From the NCBI RefSeq assembly GCF_000319305.2, contig NZ_AMWJ02000001.1, forward strand, positions 1,775,001-1,839,000: DNA of 64,000 bases. Direction: 5' to 3'. The translations under genes and the position numbers were made by a program. The notes under the pieces are model-generated. The model did not search any database, had not been told where the DNA came from, and saw nothing but the letters and a program-made list of their open reading frames with translations. Shown here in pieces: positions 1-8,051 of the stretch (positions are counted from its first letter, which is position 1; every line of letters begins with the position of its first letter). Origin of the DNA: Pseudomonas bharatica CSV86. GTDB lineage: Bacteria; Pseudomonadota; Gammaproteobacteria; Pseudomonadales; Pseudomonadaceae.

Positions 1-282
1 CTGTACCGTTCCAACGGCTCGGTGATGCTGGTCAGGGGTTCCGATAACAAGACGGTATGGATCGCCGCCGAGCGGCATGGACGACCACCGGCGCGCCTGA
101 TGCTGCAGCCGGACGGTAATCTCGTCGCGTATGACGTCGACGGCGCGGCCTATTGGTCTTCGGGCAAGTACTTCAAGGACCAGCAGGCCCTGTACAAGCG
201 TTCGGTGCTGCGGGTGCGCAAGGATGGACGGGTAGAGATCCGGGTGCCGGGACAGGAGATTTTCTGGATTACGCCGCAATAA
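1..282 (+). CDS. B-lectin (bulb-type mannose-binding lectin) domain protein, C-terminal part
   Basis: Only the 3' end is present; the frame is open from base 1 and stops with TAA at 280-282. The visible 93 residues contain QPDGNLVAY, which matches the QxDxNxVxY sugar-binding signature of monocot-type mannose-binding lectins, followed by AYWSS. Such domains occur in lectin-like bacteriocins (LlpA/pyocin L) and in other secreted Pseudomonas proteins. The part that would decide between these lies outside the window. The protein ends immediately after the lectin fold. Confidence 0.7.
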   Translation: MYRSNGSVMLVRGSDNKTVWIAAERHGRPPARLMLQPDGNLVAYDVDGAAYWSSGKYFKDQQALYKRSVLRVRKDGRVEIRVPGQEIFWITPQ

Positions 283-285
283 AAA

Positions 286-311
286 GGGGGCTGCAAGGCA
301 GCCCCCGGGTA
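286..311 (-). terminator. Rho-independent terminator of the esterase gene
   Basis: A perfect 9-bp stem (GGGGGCTGC, loop AAG, GCAGCCCCC) is followed on the minus strand by a run of T. It lies just past the stop codon of the minus-strand esterase. Confidence 0.8.
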
Positions 312-1331
312 TCACTGCAGATGCGTTTTCAGCTCCAGCGCTGCCTGGCGCATCGCCGCCTGCACTTGCGGCACCTTGGCCAGCGGGTTGAGCAGACCAT
401 AATCATGAATCATGCCGTTGTAACGCACCGCCGTGACATCCACCCCGGCCGCATCCAGCTTGCGGGCATAGGCCTCGCCTTCGTCACGCAGCACGTCGAA
501 CTCCGCGGTCTGCACCAGCGCCGGCGGCAGGCCCTTGAGCTGTTCGGCACTGGCGCGCAGCGGCGAGGCATGGATGCCGGCGCGCTGGGCCTGGTCGGTG
601 GTGTAGTTGTCCCAGAACCATTTCATCATCCCGGTGGTGAGGAAGTGGCCTTCGGCGAACTGCTTGTACGAAGCCGTCTCGAAGCTGGCGTCGGTCACCG
701 GCCACAGCAGCAACTGGAAGCGCAGTGCAGGAGCCTTCTGTTCCTTGGCCATCAGCGCGACCACCGCGGCCATGTTGCCGCCGACGCTGTTGCCGGCCAC
801 CGCCAGGCGGCTGCTGTCGACACCGATTTCCTTGCCATGCTCGGCTACCCAGCGGGTCGCGGCATAGGCCTGGTTGATCGCGGTCGGGTAATGGGCTTCC
901 GGCGACGGCGTGTAGTCGACATACACCGCCACCGCGCCGGAACCGACCACCAGGTCGCGGATCAGGCGCTGGTGGGTAGGGAAGTCACCCAGCACCCAGC
1001 CGCCACCGTGGAAGAACATGAACACCGGCAGCTCGCCAGCAACCTTGGCCGGGCGGACGATCTTCAGGGTGACCTTGTCCTGGCCGACGCTGATGGTCTT
1101 CTCGCTGACCTCGATCCCGGAGAGGTCCACCTGGACCGAGGCCTGGGCACCGGTCAGTACCGCACGGGCGTCTTTCGGTGCAAGTTGCTCCAGTGGTTTG
1201 CCGCCGCCTTTCTCCAGGGCTTCGAGGAAGGCCTGGGTCTGCCGTTCGACGCCCGGGCTGCCGGCGGCGAACGCGTTGCCGATGGAGAGGGCGAGGAGGG
1301 TGGCGCCGAGGGTTTTGGTGACCAGTTTCAT
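312..1331 (-). CDS. Exported alpha/beta hydrolase (HSL-family esterase/lipase)
   Basis: This is a 339-residue carboxylesterase of the hormone-sensitive-lipase type. HGGGW forms the oxyanion hole, GNSVGG is the nucleophile elbow (the family usually has GDSAGG), and the acid and base lie around DVLRDE and IHDYG. I chose the ATG at 1331 rather than an upstream in-frame codon because AAGGAA precedes it and it leaves a clean signal peptide ending in AFA-AG, so the enzyme is probably periplasmic or secreted. It is divergent from the LysR gene at 1495, which makes that regulator a likely controller. The substrate cannot be read from the sequence. Confidence 0.85.
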   Translation of the reverse strand: MKLVTKTLGATLLALSIGNAFAAGSPGVERQTQAFLEALEKGGGKPLEQLAPKDARAVLTGAQASVQVDLSGIEVSEKTISVGQDKVTLKIVRPAKVAGELPVFMFFHGGGWVLGDFPTHQRLIRDLVVGSGAVAVYVDYTPSPEAHYPTAINQAYAATRWVAEHGKEIGVDSSRLAVAGNSVGGNMAAVVALMAKEQKAPALRFQLLLWPVTDASFETASYKQFAEGHFLTTGMMKWFWDNYTTDQAQRAGIHASPLRASAEQLKGLPPALVQTAEFDVLRDEGEAYARKLDAAGVDVTAVRYNGMIHDYGLLNPLAKVPQVQAAMRQAALELKTHLQ

Positions 1332-1494
1332 GTTGGGATTCCTTTTCTTCGCGTTAGGTATGGGCAGCAAGGTTAGATGCCATCAGCGCCGCGGGTTGGG
1401 TTTCGGCTGCGCTGTAAGGTGTGCCCAGATTATTGAGATGCGAACAAGTGAAAAAGCCGCTATAAAGCGTTTTACTGTCCACCGGAAAGAGACA

Positions 1495-2376
1495 ATGAAC
1501 CCCTTCGAAGATATGCGAATCTTTGCCCAGGTCATGGAGTCCGGCAGCTTCACCGCTGCGGCCGACAAGCTGGGCCTGTCCAAGCAGTTCGTCAGCCGGC
1601 GCCTGATGGCCCTGGAGGAGCGCCTTGGCGTGCGCCTGCTCAACCGCTCGACCCGGCGCCTCGATCCGACGCCCCTGGGCCAGAGCTACTATGAGTCGTC
1701 CCTGCGCCTGCTCAACGAGGTCGAGCAGGTGGAGCAGGGCATCGCCGGGCAGACCAGCGAGCCCCGCGGCACGGTGCGGGTCAGTGCACCGCTGTCTTTC
1801 GCCGTGGCGCATCTCGGCTGCCTGCTGCCGGAGTTTCTCCAGCGCTACCCGCAGGTCAGCGTCGAGGTGGACCTGAGCGACCGTTCGGTGGACCTGCTCG
1901 GCGAGGGCTACGACCTGGCCCTGCGTATCGGCGTGCTGGAGGACTCGACCCTGATTGCCCGGCGCCTGGCGGCCATCGACCGGGTCTATTGCGCAAGCCC
2001 CGAATACCTGGAACGCAAGGGCACGCCGTCACGCCCGGACGATCTGGTCAACCATGAGTGCCTGCCTTATGGACATGGTCGCCAGGTGCAATGGCGTTTC
2101 CTGGAACAGGGCAAGTTGCGCATGGTCACCGTGTGCGGGCGCATGCGCGCGAACAACGGCGAGCTGCTGCGCGATGCGGCCGTGAAGGGCATGGGGATTA
2201 CCTATCTGCCGACCTTCATCGTCGGCGAGGCGTTGGCGACGGGGCAACTGGTGCCGGTACTCGAGGATTTCGTCACCGAGCCGTTGCAGCTCTCGGCGGT
2301 CTATCCGCAACACCGGCAAAGCGCGCGTCCGGTACAGGCGCTGATCGAATTCATGCGCGAGCGCCTCAGCGCATGA
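1495..2376 (+). CDS. LysR-family transcriptional regulator
   Basis: The protein has 293 residues. An N-terminal winged helix-turn-helix (about residues 3-60; GSFTAAADKLGLSKQFVSRRL) is followed by a LysR substrate-binding domain from about residue 90. The ATG at 1495 begins MNPFEDMRIF, the usual LysR start. The 163-bp gap to the divergent esterase gene is the expected regulatory region. Its 3' end overlaps the convergent Nudix gene by 11 bp. Confidence 0.9.
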   Translation: MNPFEDMRIFAQVMESGSFTAAADKLGLSKQFVSRRLMALEERLGVRLLNRSTRRLDPTPLGQSYYESSLRLLNEVEQVEQGIAGQTSEPRGTVRVSAPLSFAVAHLGCLLPEFLQRYPQVSVEVDLSDRSVDLLGEGYDLALRIGVLEDSTLIARRLAAIDRVYCASPEYLERKGTPSRPDDLVNHECLPYGHGRQVQWRFLEQGKLRMVTVCGRMRANNGELLRDAAVKGMGITYLPTFIVGEALATGQLVPVLEDFVTEPLQLSAVYPQHRQSARPVQALIEFMRERLSA

Positions 2377-2929
2377 AGTGCACCTTGCCGCTGTCGTCAT
2401 TGCCCATGTAGATGCCATAGACCCCGGCCTGGCGTTCCTCGATATAGCGTTCGAGGATCTGCCGGATCGCCGGGTAGTAGATGGCATCCCAGGGAATTTC
2501 ATCCGGCGCGAAGAAGCGGCAGTCCATGGTTTCCGGGCCCCACTGGCCAGTGATCTCCACGGCCACGGCACGGAAGATGATGTACACCTCACTGATCCTC
2601 GGCACGCTGAAGATCGAGTAGGGCGAGACGATGTCGCCGCGCACCCCGGTTTCTTCCCAGACCTCGCGCAGCGCCGCCTGTTCGGTGGTTTCCCCGGCTT
2701 CCATGAAGCCTGCCGGCAGGGTCCAGGTACCGGGGCGCGGCGGGATGCCGCGCTGGCACAGCAGGTATTTGCCGTCGCGCTCGATGATGCAGCCGGCGAT
2801 GATCTTCGGATTGATGTAGTGGATATAGCCGCAAGCGCCGCACATCAGGCGTTCGTGGGTATCGCCGTCCGGTCGTCCCTGTTGCAGCGCGGCGGAGCAT
2901 TGCGGGCAGAAACGCGGGACGGCAGGCAT
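2366..2929 (-). CDS. Nudix hydrolase with N-terminal zinc ribbon
   Basis: This is a 187-residue protein. Cys8/Cys11 and Cys30/Cys33 form a zinc ribbon. A complete Nudix box follows (Gx5Ex7REUxEExGU, starting GFMEAGETTEQAALREVWEE). It should cleave a nucleoside-diphosphate-linked substrate. It starts 2 nt after the stop of the GntR gene, so the two are cotranscribed. This links it to the catabolic regulon, but its substrate is unknown. The C-terminal half matches short zinc-ribbon Nudix proteins rather than full-length NudC. Confidence 0.88.
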   Translation of the reverse strand: MPAVPRFCPQCSAALQQGRPDGDTHERLMCGACGYIHYINPKIIAGCIIERDGKYLLCQRGIPPRPGTWTLPAGFMEAGETTEQAALREVWEETGVRGDIVSPYSIFSVPRISEVYIIFRAVAVEITGQWGPETMDCRFFAPDEIPWDAIYYPAIRQILERYIEERQAGVYGIYMGNDDSGKVHFMR

Positions 2930-2931
2930 GA

Positions 2932-3684
2932 TCAGCGGCCTATGCGGGGTTCTTTGAGGGCGATCGGCGTGGTGATCTCGCGGATCTTGCCGGCGTCTTC
3001 CTGCTTCGAGCGCAGGTAGTCGAGGGCCACCTTGGCGGCAGCGCGGACGTGATCCACCGAGGCCTGGTGCGCGGCCAGCGGGTCGCCGCTCTTGATCGCC
3101 TCGACGATCTTCTCCATTTCCCGGTTGCTCGCGCCGCGGCGGTTTTCCTGGGATACGGAAGTGGCGCGCAGGTAACTGATGCGCGCCTGCAACTGGCGCA
3201 GTTGGGTGGCGGCGACATGGTTGCCGGAACCTTCCAGCAGCACGTCGTAGAAGCCTTGCACCGATTCCAGCACCTGTTGCAGCTCGCCGTTGGTGAGGGC
3301 GTTGCGGTTCTCCTCCAGGGCCTTTTCCAGGGCACGGATGTCCTTGGCCTTGGCGTTGAGGGTGAACAGCTGGACGATCAGGCCTTCGAGCACGCAACGC
3401 AGCTCGTAGATATCACGGGCGTCCTCGAGGGTAATGATGGCGACGCGCGGGCCCTTGGCATCGGCGAATTCCACCAGGCCTTCGGATTCCAGGTGGCGCA
3501 GGGCTTCGCGCACGGAGGTGCGGCTGACGCCGAGGCGGTCGCACAGGTCGCGTTCGACCAGGCGGTCGCCGGGCAGCAGGTGGAAGTTCATGATCGCGCT
3601 GCGCAGCTTGTCGAGCACGATTTCGCGCAGGGTAACGGGATTGCGGTTGACCTTGAAGCTGTCGTCGAGTGGCTGGCGTTTCAT
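2932..3684 (-). CDS. GntR-family (FadR-type) transcriptional regulator
   Basis: This is a 250-residue regulator. Its N-terminal winged helix (PGDRLVERDLCDRLGVSRTS, then VREAL) is followed by an all-helical FCD effector domain. The ATG at 3684 opens MKRQPLDDS; longer in-frame starts lack homology. It lies at the 3' side of the catabolic cluster. FadR/VanR regulators bind short palindromes of the TGGTATACCA kind, and that motif is found in front of the flavin-reductase, PF06684 and transporter genes nearby. It is therefore the best candidate regulator of this cluster. Confidence 0.88.
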   Translation of the reverse strand: MKRQPLDDSFKVNRNPVTLREIVLDKLRSAIMNFHLLPGDRLVERDLCDRLGVSRTSVREALRHLESEGLVEFADAKGPRVAIITLEDARDIYELRCVLEGLIVQLFTLNAKAKDIRALEKALEENRNALTNGELQQVLESVQGFYDVLLEGSGNHVAATQLRQLQARISYLRATSVSQENRRGASNREMEKIVEAIKSGDPLAAHQASVDHVRAAAKVALDYLRSKQEDAGKIREITTPIALKEPRIGR

Positions 3685-3775
3685 TGTCTGCGCTCTGCAA
3701 TTGGCTGTTGCGCCAGCGACATCGACGCACTCGCCGATCGGGTGCGTCCTGCGGTGGGTCCAGAACAGCCAGTGT

Positions 3776-4165
3776 TTAACTGGTTGACTCCGAGTCGGCC
3801 TCGGCGAAGGCTTCCCGGGCCAGGCGGAAACTGTCCACCGCCGCGGGTACACCGCAATAGATACCGACCTGGAGCAGAATCTCGCGTATTTGTTCACGAC
3901 TCAGTCCGTTGCGCAAGGCGCCGCGGATGTGCAGCTTGAGCTCGTGGGGCCGGTTCAACGCGGAAATCATTGCCAAGTTTATCATGCTGCGTTCTTTCAG
4001 CGACAAACCGTCTCGGCCCCAGACATGGCCCCAGCAGTACTCGGTGACCAGTTCCTGCAGGGGCTTGGTGAAGTCGTCGGCGTTCTGGATGGAACGGTTG
4101 ACGTACGCCTCGCCCAGCACCTGGGTGCGGATGGCGAGGCCTTTTTCGTACTTCTCGTTGCTCAT
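3776..4165 (-). CDS. Carboxymuconolactone decarboxylase (CMD/AhpD-fold) family protein
   Basis: This is a 129-residue single-domain protein with the CMD pattern HELKLHIRGALRNGLSREQI and, further on, the GVPAA segment of 4-carboxymuconolactone decarboxylase-like proteins. The AhpD CxxC pair is absent, so a peroxidase-partner role is unlikely. The ATG at 4165 is preceded by GGAG at correct spacing. It lies between the REP palindrome and the regulator gene. It probably acts on a carboxylated or lactone intermediate of the neighbouring pathway (inference). Confidence 0.8.
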   Translation of the reverse strand: MSNEKYEKGLAIRTQVLGEAYVNRSIQNADDFTKPLQELVTEYCWGHVWGRDGLSLKERSMINLAMISALNRPHELKLHIRGALRNGLSREQIREILLQVGIYCGVPAAVDSFRLAREAFAEADSESTS

Positions 4166-4218
4166 CTCGGGCTCCTGCATGCTGAAGAAAATGGGGGGGT
4201 GCTGAAAGCTTGGGTGTT

Positions 4219-4297
4219 CTTTCGGGCCTCATCGCTGGCAAGCCAGCTCCCACAGGGACCTTGTGGGAGCTGGCTTGCCAGCGATGAGGCCCGAAAG
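4219..4297. repeat. REP doublet (REPIN) forming a perfect palindrome
   Basis: Two REP copies (core GGGAGCTGGCTTGCCAGCGAT) face each other and form a near-perfect hairpin of about 79 nt between two minus-strand genes. The arms begin and end with CTTTCGGG/CCCGAAAG. Such a structure can stabilise or attenuate the transcript. Confidence 0.9.
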
Positions 4298-4298
4298 G

Positions 4299-4784
4299 TC
4301 AACCCAGGTTGGGCAGGGCGCCCAGCTTGCCCTTGTGGTAGATCATCGGCGTCACCGGCTGCTCGGGAAGGATCAGGTTCTTCACTTCGCCGACGATGAT
4401 CGCGTGGTCACCGCCATCGTATTCGCGCCAGAGTTCGCATTCGATCACCGCCGTGGCGTTGGCCAGCACCGGGTTGCCCAGCGCGCTGAGGCGCCATTCG
4501 ATGCCTTTGGCCTTGTCCTTGCCCTTGCCGGCAAAGGCGTAGGCTTCGGCGGTCTGGCCGGCGGCCAGCAAGTGAATGGCGAAACGCTTGCTGTCGCGCA
4601 GGATCGGGTAGGTGTCGGAGGCGTAGTTGGGGCAGAACAGCACCAGCGCCGGTTCGATCGACAGCGCGCTGAAGGCGCTGGCGGTGATGCCGACGATGCC
4701 GCCCTCGGCATCCAGCGTGGTGACGACGGTCACGCCGGACGGAAAGGAGCCCATCACGTCTTTGTAGATGCCGGGTTCGATCAT
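4299..4784 (-). CDS. Flavin reductase (short-chain, two-component monooxygenase type), copy 2
   Basis: This is a 161-residue flavin-reductase-like FMN-binding protein (GSFPSGVTVVTT, SALSIEPALVLFC, GDHAIIVGEV). Such enzymes supply FMNH2 or FADH2 to a partner monooxygenase. It is a clear paralogue of the protein at 9166-9651, sharing most residues across the full length, so the cluster has two reductases and only one visible oxygenase. Its ATG lies 13 nt after the aldehyde dehydrogenase stop, in the same operon. Confidence 0.9.
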   Translation of the reverse strand: MIEPGIYKDVMGSFPSGVTVVTTLDAEGGIVGITASAFSALSIEPALVLFCPNYASDTYPILRDSKRFAIHLLAAGQTAEAYAFAGKGKDKAKGIEWRLSALGNPVLANATAVIECELWREYDGGDHAIIVGEVKNLILPEQPVTPMIYHKGKLGALPNLG

Positions 4785-4797
4785 TTCAGTTCACCTC

Positions 4798-6279
4798 TCA
4801 GCGCATCACGAAGGGGTCGGGCATGGGTGCGGTCGAGAGGTTGATCCAGACCGTTTTCAGTTCCGTATAGGCCAGCACCGAGTCGATGCCGCTTTCGCGG
4901 CCATAGCCACTGTTCTTGAAACCACCGATCGGCGCCATGGCAGACACCGCACGGTAGGTGTTGACCCAGATGATCCCCGAGCGCACGTCCCGGGCCAGGC
5001 GGTGGGCACGGCCCAGGTCGCGGGTCCAGATGCCGGCGGCGAGACCGAACTGCGAGTCGTTGGCGATCGCCAGGGCCTCTTCCTCGGTCTTGAAGCGGAT
5101 CACGGCCGCGACCGGACCGAACACCTCTTCCTGCATGATCTTCATCGAATTGCTGTCGCACTCGAACAGGGTCGGCTCGTAGAACCAGCCGTCACCCTCG
5201 ACCTCGGCGCGCTTGCCGCCCATGCGCAGGCGCGCGCCCTCGGCCGTGGCAGCGGCGACCAAGCCCTCGACCACCGCCAGTTGCTGGGCGGTGGCCATCG
5301 GGCCCATCTCGCTGCTTTCGTCCTGCGGGTTGCCGATGCGGATGCGCCTGGCGCGTTCGATCAGGCGCTCGACGAACTCGTCGAATATTTCGTCCTGCAC
5401 CAGCAGGCGCGAACCGGCCACGCAGCTCTGCCCGGAGGCGGCATAGATGCCGGCCACGGCGCCGTTGATGGCGCTGTCGAGGTCGGCGTCGGCGAAGATG
5501 ATGTTCGGCGACTTGCCGCCCAGTTCCAGCGACAGCTTGGCGAAGTTCTCGGCACTGCTGCGTACCACGTGGCGCGCCGTGGCGGCGCCGCCGGTGAAGG
5601 CGATCTTGCGCACCAGCGGGTGGCGGGTCAGCGCCGCTCCGGTGCTCGGGCCGTAGCCGGTGACCACGTTGACCACACCGGCCGGGAAGCCGGCCTCGAG
5701 GGCCAGGCGGGCCAGTTCGAGGATGGTTGCCGAGGCGTGCTCGGACGGCTTGATCACGATGGTGTTGCCGGCGGCCAGTGCCGGGGCCAGCTTGATCGCG
5801 GTCAGGTACAGCGGGCTGTTCCACGGAATGATCGCAGCGACCACGCCGATCGGTTCATGCACCGTGTAGGCGAACAGGTCCGGCTTGTCGAGGGGCAGGG
5901 TGCCGCCTTCGAGCTTGTCGGCAAGGCCCGCGGTGTAATGGAAAAACTCCGGCAGGTAGCCGACCTGGCCGCGGGTTTCGCGGATCAGCTTGCCGTTATC
6001 GCGGCTTTCCAGTTGGGCCAGGCGCTCCTTGTTCTCGGCGATCAGGTCGCCGAGGCGGCGCAGCAGCTTGCCCCGGGCGGTGGCAGTGAGGCCACGCCAG
6101 GCCTTGCTGTCGAAGGCCTTCTGCGCGGCCTGCACGGCAAGTTCGACATCGGCTTCGGCGGCGTCGGGCAAGGTTGCCCAGGCTTGCGCGGTGGCCGGGT
6201 CGAGGCTGTCGAAGGTCTGGCCGCTTTGGGCATCGAGCCACTGGCCGTCGATGCACATCTGGAAATGGGTGAGAGTCAT
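4798..6279 (-). CDS. NAD(P)-dependent aldehyde dehydrogenase
   Basis: This is a 493-residue ALDH-superfamily enzyme. It has the Rossmann segment PWNSPLYLTAIKLAPALAAG, FTGG in the cofactor loop, LELGGKSPN with the general-base Glu, and GQSCVAGSR with the catalytic Cys. The ATG at 6279 overlaps the hydrolase stop by 4 nt (ATGA) and has an AAGGGG ribosome site. By position it should oxidise the aldehyde or lactol formed after ring cleavage, as TgnC does in the trigonelline pathway. That parallel is inference from gene content only. Confidence 0.9.
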   Translation of the reverse strand: MTLTHFQMCIDGQWLDAQSGQTFDSLDPATAQAWATLPDAAEADVELAVQAAQKAFDSKAWRGLTATARGKLLRRLGDLIAENKERLAQLESRDNGKLIRETRGQVGYLPEFFHYTAGLADKLEGGTLPLDKPDLFAYTVHEPIGVVAAIIPWNSPLYLTAIKLAPALAAGNTIVIKPSEHASATILELARLALEAGFPAGVVNVVTGYGPSTGAALTRHPLVRKIAFTGGAATARHVVRSSAENFAKLSLELGGKSPNIIFADADLDSAINGAVAGIYAASGQSCVAGSRLLVQDEIFDEFVERLIERARRIRIGNPQDESSEMGPMATAQQLAVVEGLVAAATAEGARLRMGGKRAEVEGDGWFYEPTLFECDSNSMKIMQEEVFGPVAAVIRFKTEEEALAIANDSQFGLAAGIWTRDLGRAHRLARDVRSGIIWVNTYRAVSAMAPIGGFKNSGYGRESGIDSVLAYTELKTVWINLSTAPMPDPFVMR

Positions 6280-7109
6280 GCAACGATCCCCTTGGCTGAA
6301 TCGGAGAGAGTGCGGGCGTGCCCGAGGAAGTCCAGCAGCATCTGGTTGACCAGGCGCGGCGACTCCACCGCCATCATATGCCGCTGCTCGGCCAGAACCA
6401 CGCTTTGCGCGCCGGGAATGCGCGCGGCCAGTTCCCGGGTCATGCTCGGGGTCGAGCCGAGGTCGTGCTCGCCGGTGGCGATCAGGGTCGGCACCCGGAT
6501 GCTGCCCAGGTCGTCGGCGCGGTACATGTCCTGGGTGGCGAACAGCTCGTAGGTGGTCAGGTAGCCTTGTGGGTCGTTGCTGGCCAGGGTCTGGCGGATG
6601 GCTGCGACCTGGGCCGGGTTGGCGGCCTGGTACTCGCGGCTGAACCAGCGCGCCAGGGCCGCTTCGGCATTGGCATCGGGGCCGTGTTCGGCCGCCTGGG
6701 CGGCACGGGCGATAACCCCGGCGCTCTGCTCGGGGCTGCGGTTGAACACGCTGTTGAGCACCACCAGCGCCGCCAGGCGTTGCGGGAAGTGCAGGGCGAA
6801 GGCGCGGGCGACCAGGCCGCCCATGGAAAAGCCGATTACCGTGGCCTGGGCGATCTGCAGATGATCGAGCAGTTCGGCCAGTTGTTCGGCATACCCCTGC
6901 AGGTCGGTACCCGGCTGGGGGCGCGGGCTCTGGCCGTGGCCGAGCATGTCGTAGGCGATGACGCGGTAGTCGTTGGCGAGGCCGACGAACTGTCCGCCCC
7001 ACATTTCTTTGTTCAGGCCCACGCCGTGGATCAATACCACGGGTTGGCCCTGGCCGGTGGCCAGGTAGCTGGTGCCGGCAGGTGTACGTTCAGCGACAGG
7101 CTGAATCAT
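6276..7109 (-). CDS. Alpha/beta-fold hydrolase
   Basis: This is a 277-residue hydrolase with an HGVGLNKEMW oxyanion region, a GFSMGG nucleophile elbow, DLGS near the acid position and the catalytic His at RHMMAVESP. There is no signal peptide, so it is cytoplasmic. AAGGAG precedes the ATG at 7109. It lies between the PF06684 gene and the ALDH gene in one operon. RutD in uracil catabolism and TgnD in trigonelline catabolism are hydrolases in comparable clusters; here it probably hydrolyses an amide, formamide or ester intermediate. Confidence 0.88.
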   Translation of the reverse strand: MIQPVAERTPAGTSYLATGQGQPVVLIHGVGLNKEMWGGQFVGLANDYRVIAYDMLGHGQSPRPQPGTDLQGYAEQLAELLDHLQIAQATVIGFSMGGLVARAFALHFPQRLAALVVLNSVFNRSPEQSAGVIARAAQAAEHGPDANAEAALARWFSREYQAANPAQVAAIRQTLASNDPQGYLTTYELFATQDMYRADDLGSIRVPTLIATGEHDLGSTPSMTRELAARIPGAQSVVLAEQRHMMAVESPRLVNQMLLDFLGHARTLSDSAKGIVA

Positions 7110-7173
7110 GGTGGGGCGCTCCTTCTGGGTCGGGCGTGGTGCGGCCCACGCGCCGGCCCGGTGGACGGTATTG

Positions 7174-7764
7174 TTATTGGTTTTTTTCAGCGGCCAGTTC
7201 TTCCAGGTCGATGTAGCGGTTGCCGATGCGCGGGTGCAGGCGGCCACCGTCCGATGCGCCGAGGACCACGACGATCTCGTCGGCACGCGGGGCGTCTTCG
7301 ATCTGCATTTCCAGGGTGATGTAGTGCGAGCGCAGGCCTTCGTCGTCCTTCTGCATCATCGGGATCTGGATCGAGGTACCCGGGCCGCCGCGCTTGTTGG
7401 TGAAGCTCAGGTAGCTCTTGGCCTGGACCGCTTCGCGGTAATGGTTGCCGAAGCGCAGGGTGTGGATCACCGCCGACGCGTGCTCGATCTCGCCGTCGGC
7501 GCCCACCACTGCGGCTTTACCGTAGGCCTCGATCTTGTCGGCACCGCCGATGGCGGCGGTCAGGCGCTCGACCATCAGAGCACCGAGGTCGGAGCAGTTG
7601 GCACGGATTTCCGGCTTGAGGTCTTCGACGAAGCCACGCCCGGCCCATGGGTTCTTGATCACCACGGCCAGGCCGACCATGGTCACCGGCTTGTCGGTGG
7701 CCTTGCCGCCTTCGATGCGGGTTTCTTCGGAGTAGGTGACGATCTTGCGGATTTCGAAACTCAT
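7174..7764 (-). CDS. Amino acid synthesis family protein (PF06684/DUF1185)
   Basis: This is a 196-residue protein. Its opening segment IRKIVTYSEETRIEGGK and the ending GGRLHPRIGNRYIDLEEL are typical of PF06684. Structures from this family have been described as a chorismate-mutase-like fold, but the reaction is not established. It is the first gene of the operon running to the second flavin reductase, with a conserved operator block 37-76 nt upstream of its ATG. The family name should not be read as evidence of amino acid biosynthesis here; the neighbours point to catabolism. Confidence 0.85.
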   Translation of the reverse strand: MSFEIRKIVTYSEETRIEGGKATDKPVTMVGLAVVIKNPWAGRGFVEDLKPEIRANCSDLGALMVERLTAAIGGADKIEAYGKAAVVGADGEIEHASAVIHTLRFGNHYREAVQAKSYLSFTNKRGGPGTSIQIPMMQKDDEGLRSHYITLEMQIEDAPRADEIVVVLGASDGGRLHPRIGNRYIDLEELAAEKNQ

Positions 7765-7800
7765 GGGGCGGGGCTCCTGTGGAGTGTGTCCAGGTCTTGT

Positions 7801-7840
7801 TGTCTGATGGTATACCATAATATTTGATGTGCAAGAGGGT
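7801..7840 (-). promoter_or_regulatory. Operator/promoter block A (GntR-type palindrome)
   Basis: The block contains the perfect 12-bp palindrome ATGGTATACCAT (7807-7818) inside a longer segment shared with 9701-9740 (TGTCTGATGGTATACC, then TAAT and GCAAGAGG). It lies directly upstream of the PF06684 operon. Confidence 0.65.
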
Positions 7841-7915
7841 TGCAGGAAATTTCTGCGGGGGAGGGGATAAGTGGTTAGCGGCAGGCGTTGTTGCTGTGGT
7901 GTTTTGACTATTGCA

Positions 7916-7998
7916 ATCGCTGGCAAGCCAGCGCCCACAGGGATCGCGTGCACCGCTGAACCTGTGGGAGCTGGCTTGCCAGCGATGAGGCCCGAAAG
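7916..7998. repeat. REP doublet (REPIN)
   Basis: Inverted REP arms (ATCGCTGGCAAGCCAGC and GCTGGCTTGCCAGCGAT) are separated by a GATCGCGTGCACCGCTGAACC spacer. The doublet lies between the LLM oxidoreductase gene and operator block A. Confidence 0.85.
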
Positions 7999-8051
7999 GG
8001 CAAAGAAGATGTCAGTGGACCAGGACTCCCCGGCCCGACAAACGTCATGAC

